Assembly (NCBI GenBank): GCA_973895155.1
Contig: OZ316892.1
Span: forward strand, 19,344,001 to 19,408,000
DNA length: 64,000 bases
From: Marsupella aquatica
Lineage: Eukaryota > Marchantiophyta
Reading direction: 5' to 3'
Both the position numbers and the translations under genes were made by a program. Positions 51,418 to 61,404 of the stretch are shown here, in pieces. The stretch's first letter is position 1, and every line of letters starts with the position of its first letter. The notes under the pieces are model-generated. The model was not told where the DNA came from, made no database searches, and saw only the letters and a program-made list of their open reading frames with translations.

Positions 51418-53246
51418 ACCCAAGTCTGGAAGATAGGAACAAAATTCTTCAGCACATTATCAGTGCAGTGTTCTGGGTACTTGGTTTTGCAATTCTTGCA
51501 ACTCTCTTCGTGAAGACAGGTAAGAAATGCTTTTTGAACTTGCATTTGGAATTTGTGTCGTTGAAATTCCTGTCCCATCTCTTGAAGAGATAATTCCTTT
51601 GCCAAAACCCTTTGTAGCACTGGACAGATCATGTCCGGATCTTTCAATGCCTGCATGTGTCTCCACTCAGTCAACTTCATATCCTCACATAGCATTTTAG
51701 CATCTCCAGACTTGGACATCTTTTTCTTGGTCTTATCTCCTTTCTGTCCTTTTATCTCACAATTCTCCCATCTGTCAAAGATCTGCCGTATGAAAGACCA
51801 AACAAGATCCTTACGAAATGCCAACTGAAATAAATTATCATTGGCATTCAGAACCTCAGAATCTTTACGTACACCCCAGTCCTTTAGATTGATTTCAGTG
51901 GCACACTCCTTCTTGAAATCAACATTTGATGATGATCCATTCTCTACAAATCGCATGTGAATGTAATTCACTCTTTGGATGGTGCTCATTTGTTGATGAA
52001 ATTCAGAGTCTATATTATGACTCCAAGCTAAGTTCCTTGCTTCCTGGATAGACAGACCTGCAAAGATCCAAGATTGCACTCTCCTGTACGACTTGTTGTT
52101 GGGAAATTGTAATGCTAGGTCTACCTTTGCACAAGCAGAATGATTTCCCCCAATCACGTAATAGTGGTAATCATTCTTTTTTGAGAAATCAAAATCAGCT
52201 CGAGTTGGGCACTCCTTGGGATCAACCACGAGAACAAAAGGTGATGCCAATGGACTAGCTCCAGCTGCTTTCATCCTTGTTGTCAACTGTGTAAGAAAGT
52301 AGGGCTGGATATGCCTTACTTGGTACACTGGCAACTCCAAAGATTTCTCCCGAACAGGTGGGTGAAGTTGTGCAATGTCAATTGTGATTGTCTCCTCTTG
52401 AACTCCACACCTCATCAAAATCCCTTCCTGGTACACCACCCGAGCATCCATAGACATAGATTGAGCCTTCTGCTCCAGATGAGTGGGGACTTTTTCTAAC
52501 GTCTGCTTCTTGGATTTTGGTGGACTTGGTCTTGCACCTTGAGAACCCTCTGGTCCACGTTTCTTTGATGAAGTCCGAGTACCGGCAGTGCCCTGTGCTG
52601 ATCCTCCTGTCACAGTTGTCCCCTCTTGTGATCTTGCAATTTGTGAACCAGCACCAGATATTGGAGATGTAACAACCATCTTTCTTGCTGGGACAGAACT
52701 CGGACGAGATCCGGAAGGAGCAGAAGAAGGACCAGACTTTGGTGGACGGGCACTGGCACTCTTCTCTGCTGCTTTTCGAAGAATCTCCCTAGACTTTCGA
52801 ATTGCACTCTTCAATGTGCTGGCATGATGTTCAAACACAAAACCAGCAATGAGCTCTGCAATCTCATTGTAGCTTTCTTTTGCAGACAGATTCTTCACCT
52901 TCTCAATAATCATCTCAATGTCATCAGGCAAGTAACAATGCGCAGCTCTTCCAGAAAATCTCTCACTGTCAACTGCAATCAGTGTAGATGTCTCCTTTGT
53001 TGTGATAAGCATATTGAGGACATCAGCCCCTCGTCGAAAGACATCAATCCGGCCATAATTCACCCAACCAAGACCTCCAGAAGGCAAGGTCTCGTAGATG
53101 CACAACATCAAAAAAGGCTTCTTCCACGATTCTGTACCCAATGATATTGTCCAGGAAGAGTTTCCAAAATCTGTCAATGGATGCTCAACGAAAATAGCGT
53201 CTAACACCTTCTCCTGTGATTTTGGTTCAACCATTCTGACTTCCTG
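51418..53246 (-). CDS. ParB-like domain exon of the methyltransferase gene
   Basis: Long minus-strand exon from ATG 53234 (MVEPKSQEK), preceded by an acceptor TTTCAG at 53247. N-terminal domain about 1-150 (LPSGGLGWVNYGRIDVFRRG; YLPDDIEMIIEKVKNLS); a Ser/Pro/Lys-rich linker about 160-255 with nuclear-localisation-like KKRGPE and PPKSKKQ; a ParB/sulfiredoxin-like domain about 280-420. That domain contains ELPVYQVRHIQPYFL, FVLVVDPKE and the diagnostic YYVIGGNHSACAKVDLA, followed by a helical region. Near the C-terminus CLHEESCKNCKTKYPEHC is a possible metal site. The donor is TTGG then GTAAGT at about 51417. Bacterial and phage ParB domains next to methyltransferases bind DNA or nick it; here the domain probably targets the enzyme. 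The exon has no stops. Confidence 0.75.
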
Positions 53247-53340
53247 AAATCAAGTCCAACAATGCAAAGTCAGCTCTATTTGTTTTTCAAGTTCAGTTGC
53301 AGAATTCAGGTTCATGATTTCATGAAGCAAGGTTCTTACC
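53247..53340 (-). other. Intron in the 5' leader of the ParB-methyltransferase gene
   Basis: On the minus strand, TGTCAAG then GTAAGAACC at 53340 is a good donor, and TTGATTTCAG then GAAGTC at 53247 is a good acceptor, 12 bases before the ATG. A 5'-leader intron and at least two coding introns make the gene a spliced nuclear gene and not bacterial contamination. Confidence 0.6.
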
Positions 53341-53539
53341 TTGACAGTGTGAGTCGGAAGTTGAATTTGCAGCGCCTGAGCCTAGACGGTTGTTCCCGCT
53401 TAGAAGAGTGTCACTGGTATTTTTCTCCCTGATTTTGGCTTAGCTTATGTCCTTCACCTCCCTGGCAGATGCTCGAGCTGATCGACCCCTCCCCACTTAC
53501 TGTCGTTTGCAATGTACTACTCGATTTGGACCTCGTCTC

Positions 53540-54010
53540 TTCGTCAATGGACCTCCCCTGGCCCTTCGACAGTTTCTCCTCCCCCGGCCTTCGCCAATTT
53601 CTTCCTCCCCTGGCGCTTCGACTATTTCCCCTCCCCCAACCTTTGACGCTCGCGCCCATTGCCTCGACAATTTTTCTTCCCCCCGCGCCTCGACAATTTT
53701 TCTTCCCCCCTCGCTCGCGCCTCGACACTTTTTCTTCCCCCCGGCCTCGACACTTTTTCCTCCCCCCGCGCCTCGACACTATTTCCTCTCCCAGGCCTTT
53801 GCCAATTTTCCCTCCCCGAGGCCGGCGCTTCTTCCCCGCACCCCTGGCTGCACCTCGACAATTTTCCCCTCCCCGAGGCCGGCGCTTCTTCCTCGCGCCC
53901 CCGGCTGCGCCTTGACAATTTTTCCCCTCCCCTCGGCCGGCGCTTCTTCCTCGCGCCCCCGGCTGCGCCTCGACAATTTTTCCTCCCCCCGGCCTTTGCC
54001 AATTTTGCCT
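53540..54010. repeat. GC- and pyrimidine-rich minisatellite upstream of the methyltransferase gene
   Basis: Units of CCTCGACAATTTTTCTTCCC and similar recur from about 53660. Longer units of about 58 bp with GAGGCCGGCGCTTCTTCC recur three times at about 53815-53990. The large frames on both strands here (Pro/Ser-rich on plus, Gly/Lys/Arg-rich on minus) are products of the repeat. It lies in the promoter or leader of the minus-strand gene. No protein is supported. Confidence 0.7.
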
Positions 54011-54159
54011 CCCTCCCCTGGCCTTCAAGAATTTCTCCCCCGTCCCCCGAATTTTTCCAATTTCCCCCCAGGCCTGAGACAATCCCCTTCCCGAGCGCAA
54101 ACTTGCACGACAGCTTTTGATCTTGCTGCCTCCTAACCAAATTTCCTCCACTCCCTTCC

Positions 54160-55015
54160 ACGATTAATCCTCTGTTCCACGACCGATCTGCGCCTCAACA
54201 GTCAGGAAATTACAGAGCTGCACCAGATGTTGGTCCGCCCCCGATTTTCGTTCCAGTTTAGGGATTCAACCCAACTCCTATTCAGACCACACCAATCACT
54301 GAGGGAAGAGCTTTCCACAGCACCAAGCATCAGCCCACCATAGCTCTTCGCCAAGCTTCCTTTCCGTTCGCCCTTTGCAGATGCACGCCCACACTCCAAG
54401 CACCTGACAATCCAATTTGTCTCAAACTTAGCATTTTCTAATTTTTGGGTTCATGAATTCATGAAGCTTTCGCCACCTCCACTTCAGGATCCAGGAAGGT
54501 CGTAACCCTTCATGAATTCATGAAAGGGAATCTAGTATCATTTTGAAAGAATCTAGTAAAAAGTCAAAATTTGGGCCCAAAATAACAAATACCATGGGTA
54601 AAAGAAATACAAGAAAAACCAAAAAAACCTCTAAAAATAGAGGTCATCAAAGACATTTTTTGTTGCAATTGAGTAGTCTCCAAAAACATCAAAGAAAACA
54701 TGGGGTAAAAATGACCAATGCATTACTGATACACTATCTTAAGAGTTTGGCATGAAAACATATGCTTTAAGTAAAAAATAAAATTATGAGAAGACTCACA
54801 ATATTCAAGGAGAAGACTTCACAGGAATGAATTAACCAAGTCTCCAAGAACTCTAATGAGTATTAGAAACTGAAAACATAAGTAAACCTGTGAGATTTGG
54901 ATAAATAATAAACTATTTTCTCATGAAAGATTTCTTTCCTTGTCACTAATTACTAATGAAGGGCGTGGCCCTTTTTCTTATTTTATTGCTAATTAAGTTT
55001 TTGAGTTATTTCCAA
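54160..55015. other. Non-coding stretch with TTCATGAATTCATGAA palindromes
   Basis: Perfect 16-bp palindromes at 54450-54465 and 54509-54524. No ORF of note. It lies between the methyltransferase promoter region and the next TATA box, so it may be a shared or terminal control region. Confidence 0.6.
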
Positions 55016-55019
55016 AATC

Positions 55020-55027
55020 TATAAAAG
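55020..55027 (+). promoter_or_regulatory. TATA box of the second Ser-rich ORF
   Basis: TATAAAAG about 100 bases before the ATG at 55125. Same box and similar leader as the 46622 gene. Confidence 0.5.
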
Positions 55028-55124
55028 GGGCTTCGTATTCATGACTATATCTCATTTCGATTTTTCAGTTTGAGTTCATTTGGTGTTCTAGGTGTTCCCT
55101 TGTGAGTTTTGTGCAATTTTTGAA

Positions 55125-55859
55125 ATGGCAGCCTGTTATGAGTCAGACGATTATTCTGATGGTATTTCGGATGATGTTTCCTTCCCGGATTGTCCTTGTC
55201 CTGTTACTTCTCCAGATGCTCCTAGTAAAACCACTATTTTGGAGATGCTTCCCCCAACTCCAATGAGTAAGTTGAAAGGAAAGGCTCTAAGTGTACCAAA
55301 TATTCAGCAAAAAGTATTTGGTCCTTGTCTGAGTGAGCACTCTGAGTCTTCGGACTCATCTGAGAGTACAAGTCCCCCTGGCCGTCAAGTATTATCGAAT
55401 CCTTCTCAAAGGGGGGCTAAATTGGGTGTGCGTTCTGTAGGCCCTCAACATAGTGGAGATGTGAAAAAGAGGACTCATGAATTCATGAAGGCCAGATCTG
55501 GAGATGTGTCAAAAATGCCTTGTGAAAGCCCAAATGTGGATTTTTGTGCACTCCGGGAAAGTCGTGGTGTGCAACATGCACCAATGAAAGAGAGTGAGTA
55601 TTCTCGTCCTACATCTTTCAGATTTCAAGAAGGAGTGAGAGCGGAAACAAGGAGGCTGCTTGGAACTGAGACTAATTCGAACAAGGAGAGGATCAATTTG
55701 AGAAGATCTCCAGGGAACTTCGATCGTTTGGCTGAGGTTGGAAGCGGATCTAAGTTGGCATACAACAAGGGCAAGAAGAAGGTCTTTGAGGAGATTCCAA
55801 ACAAGAGGCCAAGAGAGTCAACCGAAGGTGGTTTCTTTGGGGATTCAGATGGAAATTGA
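55125..55859 (+). CDS. Ser-rich N-terminal ORF of a second transposase-like gene
   Basis: Best start MAACYESDDYSDGISDD at 55125 (a start at 55092 is also open). About 245 codons, acidic and Ser/Pro-rich with LPPTPMSKLKGKAL and basic patches (NKGKKKVFEEIPNKRPRES). It mirrors the 46622 ORF in promoter, MA-start, composition and an embedded palindrome, here TCATGAATTCATGA at 55475-55488, read as THEFMK. The stop at 55857-55859 is followed in another frame by coding-like text to about 55945, where the CACTA element begins, so the catalytic part is missing. No domain recognised; it is probably the disordered start of a DUF7869-type transposase of a second subfamily. Confidence 0.55.
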   Translation: MAACYESDDYSDGISDDVSFPDCPCPVTSPDAPSKTTILEMLPPTPMSKLKGKALSVPNIQQKVFGPCLSEHSESSDSSESTSPPGRQVLSNPSQRGAKLGVRSVGPQHSGDVKKRTHEFMKARSGDVSKMPCESPNVDFCALRESRGVQHAPMKESEYSRPTSFRFQEGVRAETRRLLGTETNSNKERINLRRSPGNFDRLAEVGSGSKLAYNKGKKKVFEEIPNKRPRESTEGGFFGDSDGN

Positions 55860-55944
55860 TCAAACTCACTCATTTTGAGAGTGAAGGAGGAGCCATTGAG
55901 TCCTCGAGGGCCCGCTTGAGGCCGGGTGAGGAGGGGTTTGTCTG

Positions 55945-56490
55945 CATACCACACAACTACATTATCAGGACTTTTTACGTGTTACATGAAGACGTTAAGC
56001 CCGACGTCTCCTTGCTGCTAAAGAAAGGCGACATACTCGACGTGAATGACGGCACGTTTTGTACGAAGTAACAAAGGTTACAGTTTACATCGTCCAAAAC
56101 TACGTTACATACGTCAGTCCATACTACGTTACATATTAACGTCGTAAATAAAGACGTTATTATGGACGCAGATTGAACAGGGAAATCAGCTGATAACATC
56201 GTTTAAAACGACGTTAATTTCAGATTACGTAGTTTGTGACTTTGTTAATGATGAGTCTGTCCAGGACGTATGAGTAGTTAGTCGTGTGAGGCTTGGTAAA
56301 AATGGTGTTAACGAGAACGTTTGAAAATAGTATCAAGAATGGAGAGACGTGAATGGAGTGCCGTTTGTGGTAAACATTAATCTTGTATGGAACATCCTTC
56401 CAGGCTACCTTAGTTGGGTGGGCTTTAGGTTTAGGTTCATATACACACGGAATACACATAAAATAGACATATGAAGTCCGGAATGCCACT
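55945..56490. repeat. Sub-terminal repeat region of the CACTA element (ACGT motifs)
   Basis: From about 55975 the words GACGTTAA, AACGTCGT, TACGTTACAT and ACGACGTTAATT recur on both strands roughly every 15-30 bases. The same words recur at 57290-57510, 58915-59130 and 61745-61995, but not elsewhere in the window. Dense short sub-terminal motifs that bind the accessory protein are typical of CACTA elements. The left tip may be CACACAACTACA at about 55949, but a canonical CACTACAA end could not be fixed. Confidence 0.55.
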
Positions 56491-56570
56491 ATAAATGGGT
56501 GGCGTCAAAAGTTTGTGCCAAAAATGTACAAAATGTAGGTGGACGTCCACCTAGTCATGGATGGTATACC

Positions 56571-56831
56571 CTAATGCCGTTGAGAGCGGCTCCTATCACG
56601 TCCAGACCTACGAACAGAAATACGTGGCGGTGCCTCCGACTGTTTGCCTCGGGGCCGCAACTCGTACCGAAGTGGATCCTCGTCTGAACTACTGCTACCA
56701 GACACCAACTCCACAGCTCCCTTGCCTCTACTCCTAGGGACTACATCTCTAGTGCCACTGTGTCCCCTAGTGGTATCCCTCTCGACACGGCTCCTCTTCC
56801 TCTCTCTATGTCTCTCCCTCCCCCCCTCTCT

Positions 56832-56863
<32 letters not shown>

Positions 56864-58774
56864 CGTCGTCTATGGCTGGTATGACCCCTATTAGTCTCCA
56901 CTGGAGGGAGAGGTTAGAAGATGACCGGCCCTGTGTACCTAAACTGCCCTCCTGCCCACAGTCTACTAAGGCCTCCTCCTGCGTATCAGGCTCCTCCCCT
57001 CCATGATCTGCCTCCTCATCTTCCGCAATGGGTCGTGCCACTAACCCCTCTGGAGGACTCCAATCCTCCTGGATATGACATAAGGGATCAGTTTACCTCC
57101 TGCAAATAGTGGATGCAAAACCTAGTATAGAAGGAACCTAACCTGACTATGTAACTTACCATTGGGTGGTCCTCCGGGACTGAGTCCAGCTTAGCCCATA
57201 GGGCCGCCGGGCCATAGCGTTTTGAATAGAGCCGCTTCTGCTCACTTGGCTCGGCGTTAGCTCCAAACTTGCGTTTCTGTAGGAAATTGGAGAACGTCGT
57301 CACCATCGTCGTTAACTACAATGTACCTAACGACGTTTTATAATTAACGTCGTCCAAGACAAGGTATATAGTGAAACTTCAATATTAACGATGTAGAAAA
57401 GACGTTAATTAAATGTAACGTCGCGAGAGACGACGTTAGGTAGGATGAACGTAGGGGGTCTAGACGTTAAATTTAGAACTTGCGACGTTAGAGGAGAAAA
57501 ACGATGTTAATTCAATGTTCTCACCGCAGCGGCCGAAGCATGAACAAGTTGTGCTTTGAAGAGGGTGGGGGACTTACATAGGTTGCAAGGAAGCCTCGCC
57601 ATCCTCCCTGGCCCCAGAAATTGGTCACACGCAGGCGGCCATTTGATTTGCGGGCTGCAGCAGCTTTGTCCCCCATGTGCACTCGCTTGCCTACTGGGGT
57701 GTCAGGTGCTGCTTCCAACTCAGCCACGATCAACTTGAAGTCGGCGTCGCTCATTCCTTCTGGTTTCAGGTATTGCTCTGTCCTTGGGCATCTCATTTTT
57801 CGAACCTTGTTTCTCCATCTAAACCTCCGATCTGCAAGGTAGCCTACGATCTTTTGTCTGATGTGCCTATAGTCTATTTCACGGTCGTTCCTAAACCCAA
57901 CTTGCACATCGTTCAGGAGGAGCTGAAACTTCTTTGGGTTCTGCACGAGATCCTTCCAAGTTGTCCAACCAGGACAGTGCTTGGCACAACACGTCTGCAC
58001 TCGATTTGTGAGGGCCTTCTCATCCAGAACATCCGGCCTAGCATCAAACGCATCCAAGGTGATGGTTGGGAGTTTGTCTCGACTCACAGCAGTAGTTACC
58101 GGTCGCGCAGGAGAAGGTTGTCGCTTCTTGTGGGAGTGACGTTCACGCTGAGGTGAGTACCTCTCTCTTCTGTCTGCCCTTGCATCTCCCTTTGTTCTTC
58201 TTCTTTTGTATGTACCTCTATTGTGTGGATCTGCATCTCTATACTCCTTCCCTTTCCCCTTCCGTCTTCTCTCATCAAGGCTGCTATTGCTGTTGTGTGT
58301 TCTATCACGATGCCTCCTCCGCCTGCGAGAGTCCCGATCCTGATCAGGCTGGAATCTGTCATGTGCTACCCGGACCACACTCTTGATTGGGGTCCCACTA
58401 GGTGCCTGAGAATCAAGCTGCATTCCATTGAAGGCAGGATCGTCCCACCCATCATCTAGTAGGGACGGGAAGGAGTTCAGAGCATCGATCGAAGGCCCCC
58501 CATCCTCCCCCAAGAGCGTTGCATTCTCAGTTTCCACATAATCATCGAGGGTAGGAGCATTGGCCTCTATATTTTCCAGGTACTCCAGAAACTGAGACTC
58601 CTTGCTTCCTTTTCCTCCCAAGAACTTCCAACTCTGGTTGAAAGCATGGATCAGCGAATGTGTCGATTGCATAGCTTTACGCACCTTTTCTAACTCCCCT
58701 GGATCATCCATAGCCACCAAGTCTGCATCAAAATCTCCACTGGAAGGGAGATAGCCTGGATGAGCCATAGTCAT
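56571..58774 (-). CDS. CACTA accessory protein, Transposase_24/TNPA-like, three exons
   Basis: Minus-strand gene. Exons 58774-57578, 57276-57160 and 57068-56571 join with phase-0 borders (donor TAT then GTAAGTCC; acceptor TTCCTACAG; donor ATG then GTAAGTTA; acceptor ATATCCAG) and leave one frame of about 600 codons without a stop. N-terminus MAHPGYLPSSGDFDADLVAM; an Arg/Ser-rich block (about 150-230, DSRRRRRHRDRTHNSNSS); then the conserved region with FRWRNKVRKMRCPRTEQYL, MSDADFKLIVAELEAAPDTP, GKRVHMGDKAAAARKSNG, and KRKFGANAEPSEQKRLYSK in exon 2. This matches the plant En/Spm-type Transposase_24 pattern. The C-terminal exon is acidic, then a Glu/Arg repeat. It is divergent from the tnp2 gene, as in other CACTA elements, and looks intact. 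Confidence 0.75.
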
Positions 58775-58779
58775 TCACT

Positions 58780-59156
58780 GTTAAGATAGGAGGTCGAGAG
58801 GGGGAGAGGGGAAGTGTTGAATGTTGAATGTGAGTCACATTCAAGTCACTTCCTGATGTTTTGTTAAAGGAAAACAGCCGTAGCCCACGAACCTTGGAGA
58901 CCCGCCGTTACCCTAATTTAACGTCATTAATCACAACGTTAACCAGGAGTGTAGGGTTTAGCGGCGACGTTACATATAATTACGTCATACCTAACAACGT
59001 TAACTTATTAAGTACGTCGTACATTATTACGTAAACTAAATTCGGCAACCTCCCCACAACCTAAAAAACGATGTTAATTTTAGGGGAACGTCGTGTGGAT
59101 GGACGTTAGTTTGGTTAACGTAGCGGGATATGTTTATGCTTGGGGTTTAATATGTT
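58780..59156. promoter_or_regulatory. Shared promoter region between the two CACTA genes
   Basis: The region between the divergent genes carries another dense cluster of the ACGTTA/AACGTCGT words (58915-59130). If the accessory protein binds these words, both genes could be self-regulated from here. Confidence 0.45.
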
Positions 59157-59801
59157 GTGGGGGCCTTTGTAAATTTGATCACAGGGGACATGGCAACCTA
59201 TGCATCGGACCATGATGGGGGCAGGCATCATCGGCACAGATACCATCATCATCATAGGGGGACGTATGATGAGTCGGATAGGCGAAGGGATGACTCGTGT
59301 GACGATGACGATGAGCATGGCGGTAGTTCTCACCGACATAGACACCATCATCGGCATAGGAGGAGTTCAGCTTCATCGGGCTATAGGAGCAATGACGAGC
59401 GGCAGAGGAGGAGGGATGACGAGGGAGGGAGGAGGAGGGATGACTCATCCTATGAGGACCATGGTGGGGGTACTTACACCCGACGCAGAGATGACCATCA
59501 TCATAGGGGGAGGGATGACTTGTCGGACCGGGAGAGAGATTACTCACCAGACATGTATGATCGATCTAGGCGTCACCGATCCAGGCGTCGTCGACGCAGA
59601 CATGGTTCCGACGGTAGGAGAGGCCGGAGCCCCCATCATGCTGATGGATTTGGAGAGGCCATGGCTGCTCTTCAGGGGATTGGGCCAATTCGCAAGATGC
59701 CTTGCCCTTGCAGACGATGCAAGGGTGTTGTCTTACACGAGAGGACCACTGTCCTTAGCCATTTAGGGATCCATGGTCGTTACACCCCCCCGACCCAAGA
59801 G
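59157..59801 (+). CDS. tnp2 transposase exon 1 (Arg/His/Asp-rich plus Cys-His associated domain)
   Basis: Starts at an ATG at 59190 (MATYASDHDGGRHH) or, in frame, at 59157. Residues about 10-170 are a low-complexity Arg/His/Asp/Ser run. The end holds MPCPCRRCKGVVLHERTTVL, SHLGIHGRY, the transposase-associated zinc-binding pattern (C-x-C-x2-C...H-x3-H) found at the start of plant tnp2 transposases. The donor is CAAGAG then GTAATAC (59801), phase 0. Two downstream acceptors are in phase (59906 and 60858). Confidence 0.75.
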
Positions 59802-59905
59802 GTAATACAATTTTGTTGGGTATTGCAATTATGATAACATCTCCTTCCTTGAATTGTTTTTTGATTGTCATATTCTGAACTTGTTTTGGTGAACATGTGG
59901 AACAG

Positions 59906-60724
59906 ATTCCTGTTGTAGTGCGATCTTCGCCTGTGGACCGCTTGAGAGACATTGCATATCGTGCACTCGCACCACTCGTCCATCCATCCGATTTGCCAGC
60001 CACATTGAGGGAGATAGACCGTGTATTTCGGAGGAGGAGGAGAGTGTTTAGGATGCACCCTATTGAGAGGGGAGTAGTGGTGACCACTAGACCCCGATCG
60101 ATTGAGTCCCGTCCACCTAGGATTGTTCCGCCCCGATGCCCTTTTCTTGATGCATCGGTGTCCCGGGCACCGAGACAGTTGCGAGGGAGAGCCTTGGACA
60201 TCTTAAAGGACTCCTTCCCAGCCCAGTTTGGACTCCCTATGGACCTCCCGCTTCGGGAGCCTATTATAGTTTGGGACCGCCCATGGGTCATCCTCCCCTC
60301 CACATTGGGGACTCATGTAGGACTTGGAGTATTTGCTCTTGTGGATATCGTGGTCCCTACCGGTTGTGCACCCGATGATTTGCCTCAGTTGTTTCCATTC
60401 TATGGGCCCAAGTATTTGGCGGCAAGATGGCGCATCTTGTCCCGACAGTGCCCAACCTTTAGTCGATATGGCATGTCACTAAAGTTGGACCCTAGGTATG
60501 CTCAGATTGATGGTTACCCACCTCGCACGGGGAACTTGGCGGGTTACATCAATAGCACTATTGGTTCTCGGCGTTCAGGGTTTAGGCCAAATGCTGAGTG
60601 GCACGAGTTCCATGACCAGAGTCACCCTCGTTTGCCTGTAGCATGCACGCATTACATCTTGACACATGCTACCCGCACCATTAGAGCAGGGGAAGAGATT
60701 CTCGTAGATTATGATTGGCATTGA
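59906..60724 (+). CDS. SET-domain exon inside the CACTA transposase gene
   Basis: Acceptor GTGGAACAG before 59906; phase 0; open to a TGA at 60722. The first half is basic (FRRRRRVFRMHPIERG). The second half is a SET lysine-methyltransferase-like domain: PSTLGTHVGLGVFALVDI (SET start, GxG), RYGMSLKLDPRYAQIDGY, GNLAGYINSTIGSRRSG (position of the Asn-His block, here INS), CTHYILTHATRTIRAGEEI and LVDYDWH (GEE...DY end motif). The conserved NHSCxPN box is changed and no post-SET cysteines follow, so activity is uncertain. Joined to exon 1 it would make a protein of about 480 residues with the transposase DNA-contact domain on a SET domain. Confidence 0.72.
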   Translation: MPVVVRSSPVDRLRDIAYRALAPLVHPSDLPATLREIDRVFRRRRRVFRMHPIERGVVVTTRPRSIESRPPRIVPPRCPFLDASVSRAPRQLRGRALDILKDSFPAQFGLPMDLPLREPIIVWDRPWVILPSTLGTHVGLGVFALVDIVVPTGCAPDDLPQLFPFYGPKYLAARWRILSRQCPTFSRYGMSLKLDPRYAQIDGYPPRTGNLAGYINSTIGSRRSGFRPNAEWHEFHDQSHPRLPVACTHYILTHATRTIRAGEEILVDYDWH

Positions 60725-60857
60725 TGTTTACATGTGTACATGACATATTCATTATGGGGTGACCCTTGAATTTTTCATTATTGATGTTTCACTGTAAGCT
60801 TTATCACGGAAACCCTTTCTCTAATTGTTATTTGTCATTGCATATTGAAAACTCTAG

Positions 60858-61264
60858 GATGGTGTACATATTACTCCCACACCTCACCCATCAATGATGA
60901 CTACATCAGCCCGTGCCTTTCACGTACGTGCCACCTTACATTTCTCAGACGAGGAGGATGCTGAGGGTCAGCCCCTTGACCATGATGAGATGGACGATGA
61001 GGATGAGGAGTACCATGATGCATATGATGGAGAGTTGGATGATGATGGAGAGTTGGATGATGATGTTGACGATGAGGGAGATGAGGGAGATGAGGGAGAT
61101 GACCCTATCCTTGAAGAAGATGCCTTTGCCCACCTTGTTGACGTTCACTTTGGACCTCATGCACCTGACGCCGAGCACCCTATCATGGAAGTGGATCAAG
61201 AAGATTGGGATCACTTGGAGACTGAAGCCAGAACACCACTATTTGAGGGATCTCCATCCTCATG
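60858..61264 (+). CDS. tnp2 transposase exon after SET: acidic linker
   Basis: Acceptor ACTCTAG before 60858; phase 0 start, so exon 1 can splice here directly and skip SET. It codes for DGVHITPTPHPS, then a strongly acidic run (DDDGELDDDVDDEGDEGDEG) and ends ...EGSPSSW, with the donor CATG then GTAAGG at 61264 (phase 2, completed by the first base of the next exon). Confidence 0.68.
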
Positions 61265-61404
61265 GTAAGGTTGTCCTAAAATTATCACAACTCCGGAATT
61301 TCATCCAGTGAATATTGGGCAGTCTAAATTGTAGTGCCAGGCATGCCATCTAGCTACTTGGACTAACTGCAAAAAGTCTGGTGTTTGTGGTTTTGCAAAT
61401 CCAG

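Noticed and set aside
53411-54161. Frames of 150-246 codons on both strands in the minisatellite
   Set aside because: Low-complexity products of the C/T-rich repeat, in all frames at once.
56486-56500. CACTATAAATGGG as the tip of the CACTA element
   Set aside because: The ACGT-word cluster lies to the left of it (from about 55975), so the real end should be further left.
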